Assembly (NCBI GenBank): GCA_037013685.1
Contig: CM072888.1
Location: 12,838,216 to 12,902,215 of the forward strand
Direction of reading: 5' to 3'
Source of the DNA: Acridotheres tristis
Lineage: Eukaryota > Chordata > Aves > Passeriformes > Sturnidae
DNA length: 64,000 bases
Within the stretch, counting starts at the first letter, position 1. The number at the start of each line of letters is the position of its first letter. The notes below the pieces were generated by a model. That model was not told the DNA's origin. It saw only the letters and a list, made by a program, of their open reading frames with translations, and made no database searches. The translations under genes and the position numbers were made by a program. Shown here in pieces: positions 1 through 12,606 of the stretch.

Positions 1-2446
1 AATATTTCATTTAACCAAATAATGCAATGGTCTGACTTCAGATGCGTTACAGTTTGTGATCAACAAGCAGTAAGTATCAAGACTGAGATATTCAAAGGGT
101 CTGAAAAATAATTACACATTAATCTCCCATTAAGTTCTGAATGCCATTGAAAATATTGAAAATTTTAGTCATGCTTATCACTGGACTCTACTCAGAAAAG
201 ATTGAATTTTATTATTTAGTGAGTACCATCTGCATATTGAACTAGCTGAAGTATTACAACAGTAATCAATTAAATCTCTCCATTCTAGACACCTTTGTAC
301 TGTTCTTGATTACATCCAGCAGCACCACAACTTTTAACCCTGCATAAATCTCAACCTTTTAACTTGCTGAAGCTCCCAGCCCCACCTAATGTGTTTCACT
401 TATGGAACAAAAGTAAATCTATCTGTACAGGTTATTACAGGTCAATTGCATTTATATGTATATCAGAGGAAAGATGTTGGTTAGTATACATTTTTTCCTT
501 ATTCTTCAGCTTCAGCTGCTGCTATAAGAAGCATCAAAAACCATCAAGCATTTGAAATGGCTTTCACATTGTTTCCTTTTCTTGGTGCAAGGCTGAAGAA
601 CCTAATTAAAGTGCTGCTACTGTGGGTGCATTCTCTCATGGGTGGAAAAAGATGGATCCAAGATATTGGGTAAAATTTTCAACCCCTCAGAAGGATGTTC
701 ATGCAATGAAGGGCATGAAGCTGTCACCACATCATCTACTGGAACCCGTGTATTTGGTATATACATCTACACAAGTAAACCTGCCATCATCACCCTTACT
801 GCTGAAGAACTGGTGTGTACTTTCCAAAACTGAGTTAGTTTACCTATTAGCTTTCCATAGGAAGAGATAAAATACTTAGTTTTCAGTAGCTTCCAACACA
901 AACTCTACTAATTCAGCAACCGAGCATCATACTGAACCTGTAACAGTTTTTCTCTGTGTGTTAATATTTTGCAGGGCGTGTTCTGTTGTCATCTCTTTGA
1001 AGGCTCAGGTTCAGTGGTAGAGAAGTTTTTATGGCACTTTTCTGTCAGGACCATATGCACAGTAACTCCACATTTACATCTGGGTGTGCAGAAAGAATCC
1101 ACAGCGTCTGTGCTGAAGAGAGAAGGTGAAAAGGATGGGGGAGAGAAGGATGCCCCTCCAGACTGAGCTACTGCAAAGTCCAAGCTGGTACACTAACCCT
1201 GTCTCAGGGCATGATTCCACTGAGAAGTGGATGATGAATGTAGTCAGGGATTGTGTGAGCAGGAGGGAGGGGAAAATAAAAAGAAAAAAAAAATTTAAAG
1301 CCTCCACAAAAGTTTGAAGTGTATATCAGGCTTTAGTCCTTAGTGTCAGAATGTTTTTCCTTACAAGAAATTAGTGGTCAGATAAAACATCAGATAAAAT
1401 CTGTATGGGAAATGGTCTGTGATTTACTCTCCTTATACCCTTCCCCCTTACTTTGTCATTTAATAGCAGATAAACTGTATGTTAGAAATTCAAGGTGAAA
1501 ATCTTTGTTGATTACTCCTACATCTTCATGGGATTTTCCTGCCCTTCATTTCATTGCCATTCATGCTCTAAACTTATTTTTAGGATACTGGCCCAAAACC
1601 ATCACTCTCTATAGGTTGCCCAAAAGTGTGGAATTTTAAGACGCTGAAACAGAAACAGCTATCTCTACAAGCATGGATTTTTTATAAAAATATGTATATA
1701 AGTCAGAAGGCTGGTGGAAAAAAGTAATAAATGGCAGGGAGAGTGGGAGCCACCCCTTCTCCAGACATTTAATGTTCTTGTGCTGCATTCAGATGAGAAG
1801 AGACATGGATTGAAATTGAGAGAGTTATGCTCATCTTTGATATGTTAACGAGATAGACTCTTTCTCCCTTTACTTTTTACAAGTGTCCTTATGACAGCTG
1901 CTGTGCTAAAGAAATTATTATTCAAAAATAACTTTCTATCTCACTCAGAATTTAAGTTGTCAGATATGTTTTAAACATATTTATAAAATAAGTTTAAAAA
2001 TTTGAGTTAATTTTTTGCAACTATTTTTACATAGGCAATAATTTATTATCCTAACAACTGCAGACCTCTGTTTGGAAATGAAATGTCAAACAATTTTTTT
2101 TACTTGCAGACATAAAAAATGATTCTAAGGCAAACATGCAAAAGCCTTTCCCTGTTTTTGGTGTACCATTAGGACTGTCTTTAACTATGCTTGAACTGGT
2201 GCTATGGCATGTTGAATTATACTTTCTTTGGGGCAGATCCCTGTCTGCTGGAAGTACTTGTAAATTGATTTTAGTGCAGCAAGGCTGGTATATAACACTC
2301 ATAGGCAGGTGCCATTTGTATGAGATTATTGAAGTCAGCCAAGATTTCAGGTATTTAACTGCTCACCTCATGCTGGTCAATATTCCAGATACGGACATTT
2401 CATTTAAAATGCTTATTTGGATCTTTGATAGCATATTGGCCTGACA
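1..2446. other. No gene seen
   Basis: A+T-rich unique sequence. Open frames are short, overlap on both strands and match nothing I know. A purine-rich patch occurs at about 1240-1300. No interspersed repeat was recognised. Confidence 0.6.
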
Positions 2447-2481
2447 GATTTTGATAGTATTTTGATTTTTGATTTTGATTG
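2447..2481. repeat. (TTTTGAT)n short repeat
   Basis: Four to five imperfect TTTTGAT units follow each other (GATTTTGATAGTATTTTGAT then TTTTGATTTTGATTG). No function is visible. Confidence 0.8.
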
Positions 2482-5400
2482 TAACATCGACAAAAATAGC
2501 AGAGGAGACAAGAACAGATCTTCAAGTGGGATTATGATACAAATACTAAGATCTGCCTCAGGAGGCTGCTGAGCTTTTCTGCTCAGTGTCCAGGCTCTTG
2601 CATCTTCCTGAGTTACAGCAGATATTAAGTTGGTTGACAAGAGAGATTCAGCAGTTGCCTTGAAAAGAGATCAGTCAATTGAAGGAGGACTTTCTGTAGC
2701 TCAGAGTCTCCTCTTCCAATAAGCATTTTAGCTCTGGATAGGCCTGGAAATTTATTGTGTGTCCCACCACTAATACTCATAAACACCACAAGATTCATAG
2801 CTCCCTTTTTTGCTTACTGTGCCTGTTTTTGTGGCTGCTGAGATGCCTTGAGCTTTTCAGTGGGTAACCCTGAAACAGTGAACATCCCCAACTAATCTGT
2901 AGACTTTTACTATTTGGTACAGATCTAAATTAAGGTAAATAATCCTTCAGGTGTGGTTGTGTTTAATTCACAAGCAGAAGTTCCCATACACATATGTTTG
3001 CACCATATTTGTAAATTATGGATTTTTTTCTAATCTAAGAATTGTACATGTGTTTAAATGTGCTGGAATTAATATTTTATTTTTTAGTCTTTTTGAAATA
3101 CAGTAGTTTTTTCATATCATTGGTATACAAGGCATGTTTTCATAACACTTCTGAACTTGTATCAACTATTATCAGTACTACATTACCAGTAAGTATTGTG
3201 CTAACATCTCTTTTAAGGATGAGTAATCTTCAGTGTATTTTTAACTGGAAAATGAAAGATAAGATTCATTTCCCCTCGGCAAAAATGACTGTATGGAAAT
3301 GCATCCTCCCACTTAATTTGTTTGCCAGCTCTTGTGTTCAGATTGCTTAACTGATTAGAGAGCCAGGACATCAAGGTTTAATTCACATTGAATTTTGTCA
3401 CTGTGATAAGTTTTGCAAGCATTTCAACTTTCCATATATGCCAGCTTCAATATTTGAAAATGGGACAGTATTTCAAATTCACTTTTCTGAAATGCCTTTG
3501 GGTGAAAGAAGAAGCCATGATTTCCTTATTTAAATAATGGAATGGGTGATTGAGCAATACTTTTATTTTGCCAGGTGAGCAATTTGAAGCAAATATTAAG
3601 CAGTATAACACTATCAATGATGGCATAGAGTTGACTATTCTCCATTAGATCTATGGTACAATATTTCATCTTGATAGTTAAAGGAATGACACAATTTTTT
3701 TACTTTATCAATCACAGAAGACTTTTTCCTCTATGGAACCAGACCATGCAGAGCTTTGTTTTGTTTTGTTGTTTTTTACTGTAAAATAAGACTTTTTTTT
3801 CCCAATATTTTACTGCAACAAGGAAGCAATGTTACAAAAAATTTAATGATATTTTGCTTGCTGGAAACATACAAATACCTTGAAATTCTGAGTATTGATG
3901 GTACAACAGTGGGCTAAGTGTGGTTAGTTCAAATGGAGAAGTAAGGTTTTAAAAGGTTTTTGAAGAGAAACCTCTCATTGAGAAACTGATTTAGAAACCC
4001 ACTGTTTAATACCAGAGTCTCTCTGTCTCGTGGGTGTTTAGAGTCTCTCCAGGGATGGTTTCCTGGTGATATTCAGGATAGACACAGTTCCATCAACCTC
4101 TCCTTTGGTTGCTGGACTAATCTGTGATAAGAAGGTCCTGGAAGTCCTGTGTCCTACCAGTTACAGGAACTGTGATGTTGTTTGGTCTTCTATGTGAGAA
4201 GAAGGTTGTTAACCAGGGAGTTATAAATTCCATGGGGAAAGAAAGAAGCAGAGAGGAAGCAATGTAAAATGGAAGGTTGAAGCACTGACACTTCAAGAGG
4301 TGGAGTGATTATTCTACTACCTGAGGAACAGAGCATATGACAGGTGTTTAAAAGTCTGTATGTAGTGCGTATTAGTTATTTCTTTTAACTTTGATGTGAT
4401 TTTACCAGTTTAATTTACATGGTATAGCTTCAAAAATAATAAAGAAAAAGATATTGTAGAGCCATCATGGCAAGCGGTTCATATGGTGTCAGTTTGGGAT
4501 AAAGGAATAAAAAGTTCTAAGAATATCTTTCAAGCATTAATCTCTACAAGATGTCCTGAAGACCAGAATTAGAGCAATATGTGGTCTTTGCCATCTTTGA
4601 CTGTTGTGACTCAAAGACACTTTTGATCACTCAAAAAGAAAATTCAACTCTTAAAAAGCACAAAAAAACCCCAAAACAGTAGAATTTCCACAACAATCCG
4701 GTCCCCCATTTATATCCCAACAGGGTCAATTGTCAATGCATTTGACATAAGGAAAAATATACTGTTCTCACGATTGTTTGTGTGAGCAGCTCTGTGCACC
4801 CCATGCTATAAATATACACCCCACGCTGTCAGATCCATGCTGTGACCAACAATATGTGCCCAGTGGGCCAGGCCAGCAAGATCTAGTGTGTGTTTATGCT
4901 TTTATTTTCCTTTTGCTTTTTTTTTTAAAGCTGCTTCTTCCTCTGCCTTAGGCTGGCAGCATAGCTTTCTGTAGCGTGGAGGACTGTAAAGCTGTCCCTA
5001 AAAAGCAGGCTGGAATTCAGCCTTTGGACCCACAAATGAAAGCTCAAGCTCTCCACTGCAAAGTCGTTGTTTTCTAAATGATTTCAGGGTATGCAGCAGG
5101 ATATCAAAGCTGCACATGCACACAAATATTTGCAGAGGGTGCAGATAATGCAGTGGCATCTCAATGCCTCACTTCAGGAGGCAACTGCAGCTCTTTTACA
5201 GTGGCATTTCACATCAGAGGACGCCTGAGCTTCCTGAGCTGTGTTGGCTATCAAAAGATTCTGAAGTGAAATTCAGCCTGAAAGTCCTTTAGAAATATTG
5301 GAAATGACAGCTTGGCTGCTCAGAAAGGAAGGCTTTCTTTAAAGTTTTTTTTCCTCCACAAAAAGTGGACAGAAGTATCTGAAATTTCATTAGAAGAAGG

Positions 5401-8400
5401 CTAAAAGGAAATGTCATATCTCTTCTAGCCCTATTTTCATATGGTTCTGGGAATGTGGCACTCAGGATGGTACTGAACTAGCCATAAAATATACCCATTT
5501 ATTTGAGTAAAGTCAACACTTGTCTAATTTTCTGTGTAAGAGGTTCCTATAGTGGCAGCATTTTTCTAAAATTTTTCTAAAATTTCATCCATCACGTTGC
5601 AAAACCAGGGGTTGAAATCAGGGCTGTGTGCATGTTTGTGACTACTCAATTAAACCTCACCTTAAATTCTATTCCTGTTTCCTGGTTTGATTAACAGAGC
5701 CTACTCAAACACAACTAATGGAACAGGAAGACTTTGTGTTGACTTTCAAATAGGATTTCCATTGCTCAGGCCTGTTCACATGGAAGTTTACTTAGAAGAT
5801 GTAGAGGCATGCCAAGGTGTAATTATGGAAAAGTGCCACTAAATATTAAAATTATTCCAGGCATGTATTCACAGCATCAATCCTGAACTATGTTGAAGTG
5901 TTCTAGGATTATCTAGAATTCTAGAAATGTAGATTTAAGATCATTACTTAACTGTTCTACTAGACTTAACTAGTGTTTCTTAGATGTAAAGTGTAATTCA
6001 TTGCAAATTGTGAGGACTGCTATTTGTGTTACATTTTTTTTTGTAGCAAACACAGTATAATGCATCTGCTAAGAACAAACTTCCCAAAGCACTTTAATAC
6101 CGAGAATTGCATATTTATGTACATCCATTTTATATAAGTATATAATAAACAAACATTGTATATATGTAATTATTATTTATTTTATTACATCAAATTCTTT
6201 AAGGGAAGTGCAGCTGCCGATTATTAAAATATTTTTATTTTTGACTGATGTAGTCAGCACCCTTTTTTCAGCATCTTTTGAGTGAAAGATGTCAGCAGTC
6301 TTTAGTGATACTTTTTTTTTGTTGAAGAATTTCCTTCAATGTATTTGAAACACAAATTTGAAACCCTTCAAAATAAAAGAGAAAAATTTTAATCAAGCTG
6401 TCACTTTTTAGAAGTTCTACTTAGCTGAAGTGTCATTATTTCCCTGTAAACCAAGACCAATCAAAAATATCAAAGCTAACAGCCCATATTATTTGTATGT
6501 TCTTTTCTTAACCACCATTTATTGTTGGATTGTGATTTGCTCATGATGAAGCAAGATATAAGCCTTTCTAAGTAATGATAATCAAATAGTATAAAAAAGA
6601 GGTTTTTAAAAAATTATATGATGAAATGAAGTTACTTATTAATCCATTGGGCCAAGGTCACAAATCCTAATTGAAATCTAGAGTCAATATTGTTAGAGAG
6701 TTCATGAAATCAAAGTATCTTAAAAGTCTGCAAGGATGTTACAAGGATTCCATCAAGGATTGCAGCATGAATCTCGCTGGAATTCTGCCCCCAAATTTAA
6801 GATTTAAAGTTCTGAGAAACACTGTTGATGAGTTAATGGCAGAATAAGAAATATTTGTCCTACTCTGCGAAGGCTCTGGAAGTAATTTACAACCCAACAG
6901 ATACACGGAGAAATCTGTGCTATGAAAAAAAGGAATGAAAATAATTTTTGCTCACACATTAACCACAATGATGGAAAGTTAGTTTAGTCTAAGAAGTTCT
7001 GCTTTTACTTCTCTCAAACAGAAAGGATAATGAAGCTGTCCCATTTATTATCTATGGTAATTAATTATGGTACTGGTCAGTTCAATGAATAGTAGAAATA
7101 CTAGCAAAATATGAGGAGTTTGTTATAGTTCTTGCCTACCATTTGAGAGTTCCCTTGAATAAAGGTTTCATAATTCATATAGAATAAAAAAATACATGTA
7201 GTTCTTTATGAACAACTGGTAGACAAATAACACCATATTACCCTTTAGTTGCTATACTAAAACATCACATATGAAAGGAAAATTCAAGATTTGTCTTTTG
7301 TGGTTACTGGCATAGATTTGCAATCAATAAATCAACTGATCTGCTAACATTTTTCCCAGATCAGGGTAGGTAGAGGAAGAAAATTCTGAGCAATTCTAAA
7401 AGGCATTCAAGATGGGCTCCAGTTGTTGCAACAAAGCCTTGACTTCAGAGGACCATAATTGTCTCAAAGAAATTACTGCAGTGTATTATATCTATAGCAA
7501 ACATACAAAGACATGCAATTTTAATGACTTAAAAGCTTTGAAATTCCACAGCAAGATGAACTGTATTTCAGCTGTATTTCAAAATACTGCTGGGAATGGC
7601 TTACAAGTGTAACCCTGAAACCAGATCCATTAGAAACCAAAATTGCAATATTACAGTTAAATAACATGATATTCAGAATGATAAAGCTGTAAGCAAGACA
7701 GTGTTTCAAGATGTTCAAAATGGTTTTTAACATCACAATTACCACCTACCCTTCTTCCAGATAGATATCTGGAGATAGCTTAGCATCTTCCTGATAATTT
7801 TAAGAAAACAAGGCTAGTGTGCATGGGGAAACAGGGAGGGTGGTAGGGAGAAAGTTAATTGCACTAGAAAGGCTATTTTTTGTTCTAAAAAACATTTATT
7901 CAATTAACCAAACAGAAATATAGTGTCACGTACATAGTCGAGAAAATTGGTGCTGTCAAATCTGTGATTCATGCTGCAGTCTTTAGAATGTGAAAACCAT
8001 TGGCAAGGTTGATTTCTAAAACACTGAAAGGGTATTCTATGAAACTACAAATTCTCTCTTGGCTCTTGAAACATATTTGCTCTTAATTACCACACACCTA
8101 TTTATATTCTTTTTCCCTGTTCTAACTAGTTAGCGTGCTAATTTTCACAAATATGTTTATGTTGGTTTTCTATAGCGCTTAAAAATTAAATTATTTTAAA
8201 ATATGCAACATATTTTTCTGCCTTTGAAATCAATGTAGAACACATGCTTTGTAATCCTTCTAAAAGCCTGCTTGCGTTTGCTTTGGGTACTGCAGGCAAA
8301 ACATATCTTACATCCATTTCTTTTGCTGCCAATGGAATTCTTTAATATAACAAATTTGAACAAGTCTGCTGAATATCTTCTGTGGCCCAGGCATTTCTGG

Positions 8401-8419
8401 TATTTATAACTGCTCTCAG
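2482..8419. other. No gene seen
   Basis: Strongly A+T-rich. It contains short T-runs, TTTTG units near 3758-3775, an 11-bp direct repeat TTTTTCTAAAA twice at 5561-5582, and an AT-rich patch with several TATAT runs at 6110-6190. The GGGCCAAGGTCACAAATCC stretch near 6649 is weakly MIR-like but not callable. Confidence 0.6.
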
Positions 8420-11400
8420 GATTTCAATCACAAAGAGAAATGCTGAAACTGTTGCTTAGCGAACGCCTTCCTTTATCGGCAGTGAAAACATCTAATTCAA
8501 ATTAAGAAATTTGAACCAATTATTTTGGTGAACAGATTGTTTGAGATCCTGAGGCATCTCAATAGCTAGAGAGTATGACAGATTATCCACAGACACATAA
8601 GAAGCTGCATCCATGCAGTTATTTTCATTGCTGCACCCCATAAAACCAGGCCCGTGGATTAACAGACTCAAAAATCAATGAAACATTGGCCACATTAAAC
8701 CACAGTGCTAACACCAATGAGAAGACAGTTTCTAGTCCAAGTACTGGGAAAAAAGGAACCTATTAGGGTTCCTCTGCCAGAGTAATTGTTCCTGGCCTAA
8801 TTCCTTGATCTGGTTTGTCCTCCTGAATAGTCTCCAGCAGGTGCCATATTTAATAAAAATGTTCCCAGTTCCGAGCAATGCACTGGAGTTAATAATGGAG
8901 TGGCAAAGTTTTAATGTTCCTAAATCTGTTTTCACTTGGTTAACCTGAAAATAATGTCTGCCTGCCCTACTGGCAGCTCCAAAGACTACAGAGAACAGGT
9001 GGGGTGTTTTCTTTCCAGGAAATGTCAGTTTGATGTCTGGAAGCAGATGTAGTTTTCTCCGACTCAGTGCGGGTCTATCTTCTAACTTAATAGGAGCTCT
9101 AAATAGCTGACAGGTGATAATACATCTAGTCAGCTCTAAGCATATTCTGACTACACTGCCAGCTAGTAAAGGGGAAACTTTCTCTTCTGCAAAAAAGTGA
9201 TCACCTTTTAGAGCAAGAAAGCATGTTTAAAAAACTTTCTGATTAGAAAACCAAGTCAGATTGATACAGCGATAGATCTAAGTAAGTGTTCAATTTGCAT
9301 GCATAGAAACTTTATCTTGATATGTTGGTGATCTGATATTAAAAATAGCTTTCAGGGAAGAAGAGATCATTTCAATCTCCATTCTAGGCACCTATAAGTA
9401 AAGGAGGATACAGAAGTGTATATCTAATCTAACCTCTGATGTCAGATCTAGGGCAGTAATCTAAGCCTAAATTCATAAGTAGCATTTTTCTTTGAGAAGC
9501 CCATTATTGAGCATTTTGGGTGTCTCCAGTGTGGTTCCATTAGTGCAGTTCTCATGGGCTGAAAGCTTTTTCTACAGGCTGTGGTAATCTTTTGGTGACT
9601 TCTGCAGTCACACTAGCTATTCCAGGCTTGCATTACTCAGTTTTTCTGAGAGAAGTGAGAGAGCAGAGAAAAATGAAAGGAGTTCTGGTATTAGTTTTTT
9701 CCACTCTCTCTCTCTCTATCCTTCTATTTCCCTTCAGCCTGCCTTGGTCTGAACAAGGACCATCTGTTCCTTTCACCTTCCAGTTCTTCATAGAAGTTGG
9801 TCCAGCATGTAGAAAGCAATATTTTCTTCCATAATAATTTATTTTCTGAGAGCTGAAACACTGATGATACTCAGCTAATACTCAACTTCCATTTCCTGTT
9901 CCTGATGGTTCTTGGCATGTGTCGTTGCAAATTGTGTCCCCTAAAGTGAGTATTTCATATCATGCTGAGATGGCATCTAACTCCAGGTTATGGTAAATTT
10001 CTGGTTTGAATCACTCTACTCAAAGATTGTTTTTGTCATCAGAAATTCAAAATTAATTTGACTGTATGGAAGGAAAATCATTTGCCAAACCTCATTTTTT
10101 TAGGAAAACAGTGATTTTGTGCTGTATAAAGTGAAATTCTGAATAACTCACCAGGTAGATGGTCTTGTTTTCTGGCATTGTGTACTGCAGGAATTCAGAT
10201 TATGTGTGTAGATAATAGACACTGACTGACCAACCCACTGACCAACTTTATTTGCTAAGCCTGAGATTCACGGAACAAAAATCTCTGGCAACTTAAAACT
10301 TTCTGAAAAACAAGATTTAAAATAGAAAGGATGACACAACTCTAACAATAGCATTGTGAATGGCGACATTGTCATTCTGAATGGAGATCTGCTTGAGACA
10401 AATTGAATAACAATGCTCTTTTTCTTCATTAAGGCCATTAAAATCTGTAAGGCTATGGGACCTGGATAGACATAAAGGTTTTAAAAAGCAATGAGGAAAG
10501 ACTAATGCTCATTGCTGAATACTTACTTGAAGAGCCTAATTAGGTAAAAGTTTGTGCTAATTTGTGCTCTCTGAAAAATCTAGGCAGAAAAGCCTCATTT
10601 CTGCATTGGTTCAGATAAAAAAACACAACCTTTTTCCTTAGTATCACGACATAAATATTACAAATTCTTTTAGGAGTGTAAAATTTTTAAATTTAATTTT
10701 TTTTTCTATTGCAATGGGAGATAAATGTTATTTTTGCATAGCACCAAAATACAGAAATTCACCAAGAATCTTTCACTGTGCCTCACTATGCTGCTTCAAT
10801 GGGGCGTCTCTGGGAATATTGCAGTTTTCTATTGTTTTTTGGAAGTGCTAATATTAGCACGAGCTGTGATAAGAATTATTTAAGAACCTAATTGCATGCT
10901 CTCTATTTGGCATTTGAATTTTGCATCTTTGGAATTCATCTTTTCAGAGTGCTTCATTTAGTTTCTATTAATACCCTGTAATTTAATAATTGTAGTGGGA
11001 GGCTAGGGAGAATATGGAACAAGGAAAGATTTGCATATTTCTTTGATACAGTAGTTTGTGATAGGCTCTGACCTTTTACTTTTTTAGTCTGATCTTAAAA
11101 AGCAGTTTTGCTAAGGCTGGTGTGAATACCATGGAGCATGGAGAGACCAGATAGGGAGACTGTTTGTGCTTTATTCCAGTCGCTTGTCATATGACTCAGG
11201 AAAGGCTGAATCAATCCATCAGAGCTCTGCAAAACAGTATTAAGCAATGTAATTCTTGATTAAATCTTGCTTGCAATGTAGATATCAGCCTGAAGAAATC
11301 ATCTTCTAAACTGAATCTTACCATGAAAGCAGAAAAAAAATTGCTTTTTTTTTTCTGTTGCCCTTAGATTATGTTGAAAAGCACATCTGAAAAAAAAAAT

Positions 11401-11811
11401 TGTGGCTGTGACTTCATGTTTGAGTTTTTGCCTGTTAAAACATATTACTACAGGCCTCTGTTTTTTGCTCTTGTAACCCGAATTAGAAAATAGCATGCAA
11501 GAAAGAAATCTTCTGGAAAGATTGGCTAATGGCTGTGTAAACAGCAAATGCTTGCCACATATGGGCATTAGGAGATTTTATTGCAAAAAAGTGACTACTG
11601 TGAACAGGGTAGAGCTCTGAAATTGGTAGCAAGGCAGATCATTTGGGAGAGGCTTGGAAGTTGTTTGGCAAAAGCCTTTCCAGAGGCTTTGGGACTTTGG
11701 GACTCAGGGGCTGTGGGAAAAAAGGACTGCAGCAGCTAAAGGACAAGGCTGGGCTGTGCTGCTTGGATCTTCTGCAAGGGTGTGGGGTGATGTGAGAAAT
11801 GGAACACAGAA
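8420..11811. other. No gene seen
   Basis: Unique sequence. 8420-8640 is a mixed-composition block with a few CpGs (TTAGCGAACGCC near 8456) that could be a conserved element. 9704-9720 is a short CT run. 10845-10860 is the palindrome listed separately. The 11640-11811 stretch is GC-richer and may be unrecognised CR1 sequence leading into copy A. Confidence 0.55.
10845..10860. promoter_or_regulatory. Perfect 16-bp palindrome with TAAT/ATTA core
   Basis: GTGCTAATATTAGCAC equals its own reverse complement over 16 bases. The centre CTAATATTAG contains two overlapping homeodomain-type half-sites (TAAT and ATTA). Binding by a homeodomain dimer, or cruciform formation, is inference. The flanks are A+T-rich unique sequence. 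Confidence 0.45.
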
Positions 11812-12247
11812 CCTTGAATCCTGTGTTCACTTTGGGGCTCCTCACAACAAGGAGGACACTGAGCTGCTGGAGCCTGTCCAGAGAAGAGCAACAGAACTGG
11901 GCAAGGGTCTGGAGCACAGGTCTGATGAAGAGCAGCTGAGGGAGCTGCTGGGGTTGTTTAGTCCAGAGAAAAAGAGGCTCAAAAGTGACCTTATCACTCC
12001 CTACAGCTGCCTGAAGGGAGGCTGCAACCAGGTCAGGGTCAGCCTCTTCTCCCAGGTAACAGGTGACAGGACAGGAGGGAATGGCATCAAGTTGCATAAG
12101 GGGAGATTTGCCTTGGATATTAGGAAACATTTCTTCACGGAAAGGGTTGCACAGTATTGGAGCAGGCTGACTAGGGAAGCAGGGGAGCTGCCAACTCTGG
12201 AAGTATTTAAAAAGTGTGTAGACATGGCACCTGGGGACACGGTGTAG
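11812..12247 (+). pseudogene. CR1 ORF2 C-terminal remnant, frame still open
   Basis: This is the coding remnant of the CR1 ORF2 polyprotein (endonuclease plus reverse transcriptase). Only the region downstream of the reverse transcriptase catalytic core is present, so it cannot be enzymatic. The reading frame is open without interruption from LESCVHFGAPHNK (matching the usual LEYCVQFWAPxYK) to the normal ORF2 stop. One codon looks inserted: RELLGLF where the family has RELGLF. An ATG in the same frame at 11654 gives a 197-codon open frame, but its first 50 or so residues match nothing I recognise. It is a retrotransposon relic. Gene-prediction programs often mistake this CR1 segment for a host gene. 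Confidence 0.85.
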
Positions 12248-12313
12248 TGGTGGACTTCATTAACTCAGATGGTGATCTTAGAGGTGTTTTCCAACATGAA
12301 CGAGTCTATGATA
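11812..12313 (+). mobile_element. CR1 LINE, 5'-truncated 3' end (copy A)
   Basis: This is the 3' terminal part of a chicken-repeat-1 (CR1) non-LTR retrotransposon. Seen: the DNA and its translation follow the familiar avian CR1 ORF2 C-terminus, with blocks LLEPVQRRATELGKGLEH, SPEKKRLKSDLI, LKGGC, LFSQVTGDRT, GNGIKLHKGRFALDIRK and FFTERV in the normal order. The stop codon at 12245-12247 lies where CR1 ORF2 normally ends. A short 3' UTR follows, with the hallmark ending GTGATCTTAGAGGTGTTTTC and then a decayed ATTCTATG-type terminus near 12303-12313. About 20-25 bases of the usual 3' UTR appear missing after the stop. Family knowledge: CR1 inserts by target-primed reverse transcription and most copies are 5' truncated. 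Similarity is recognisable from about 11812; sequence from 11640 to there is not recognised and may be flank or diverged CR1. Confidence 0.93.
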
Positions 12314-12414
12314 CTCAACAAAACAGGGCTTAAGCAGAGTCACCTCAAGCATTTGCATGTAAGCAAGAAAATGCCTGCAGAGCATCACAATGGGGAACCC
12401 TTTCCTGACTTGCC

Positions 12415-12606
12415 CCATTTCTTTACTGTGGGGGTGTCTGAGCTTTGTCACAGCATTCCCTGAGAGGTTTTGGAGCCTGCACCTTCCAAGAGACCCAAAA
12501 GCCATGGTCCTGGACAACCTGCTGAAGGTGTCCATGACTGTAGCCAAGTTTCAGCAAGATGAGCTGCAGAAGTTTCCAGCCTCAGCCATTCCTGGATTCT
12601 GTGAGC
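12415..12606 (+). mobile_element. CR1 LINE 3' end, different subfamily (copy B)
   Basis: A second, independent CR1 3' end begins about 100 bases after copy A, in the same orientation. Seen: the segment starting ATTTCTTTACTGTGGGGGTG corresponds to the CR1 stretch encoding FFTVRVTEHWHRLP. The translation here is FFTVGVSELCHSIPERF. It continues through a block resembling CCAAAAGCCAT...GGTCCTGGACAACCTGCT and ends GATGAGCTGCAGAAGTTTCC...CCTCAGCCATTCCTGGATTCTGTGAG (shown with gaps), matching the usual TTCCAACCTCAACCATTCTGTGA terminus. Its 3' UTR type differs from copy A, so the two are separate insertions, not a duplication. The 12314-12414 spacer is not recognisable as CR1. Confidence 0.88.

Noticed and set aside
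6640..6720. MIR-like AAGGTCACAAATCC
   Set aside because: Only one short block is similar. The flanking MIR core cannot be aligned.
11654..12247. 197-codon open frame as a host protein gene
   Set aside because: From about 11812 it is the CR1 ORF2 C-terminus with the family's own stop codon. The first part is unrecognised and has no promoter or splice support.
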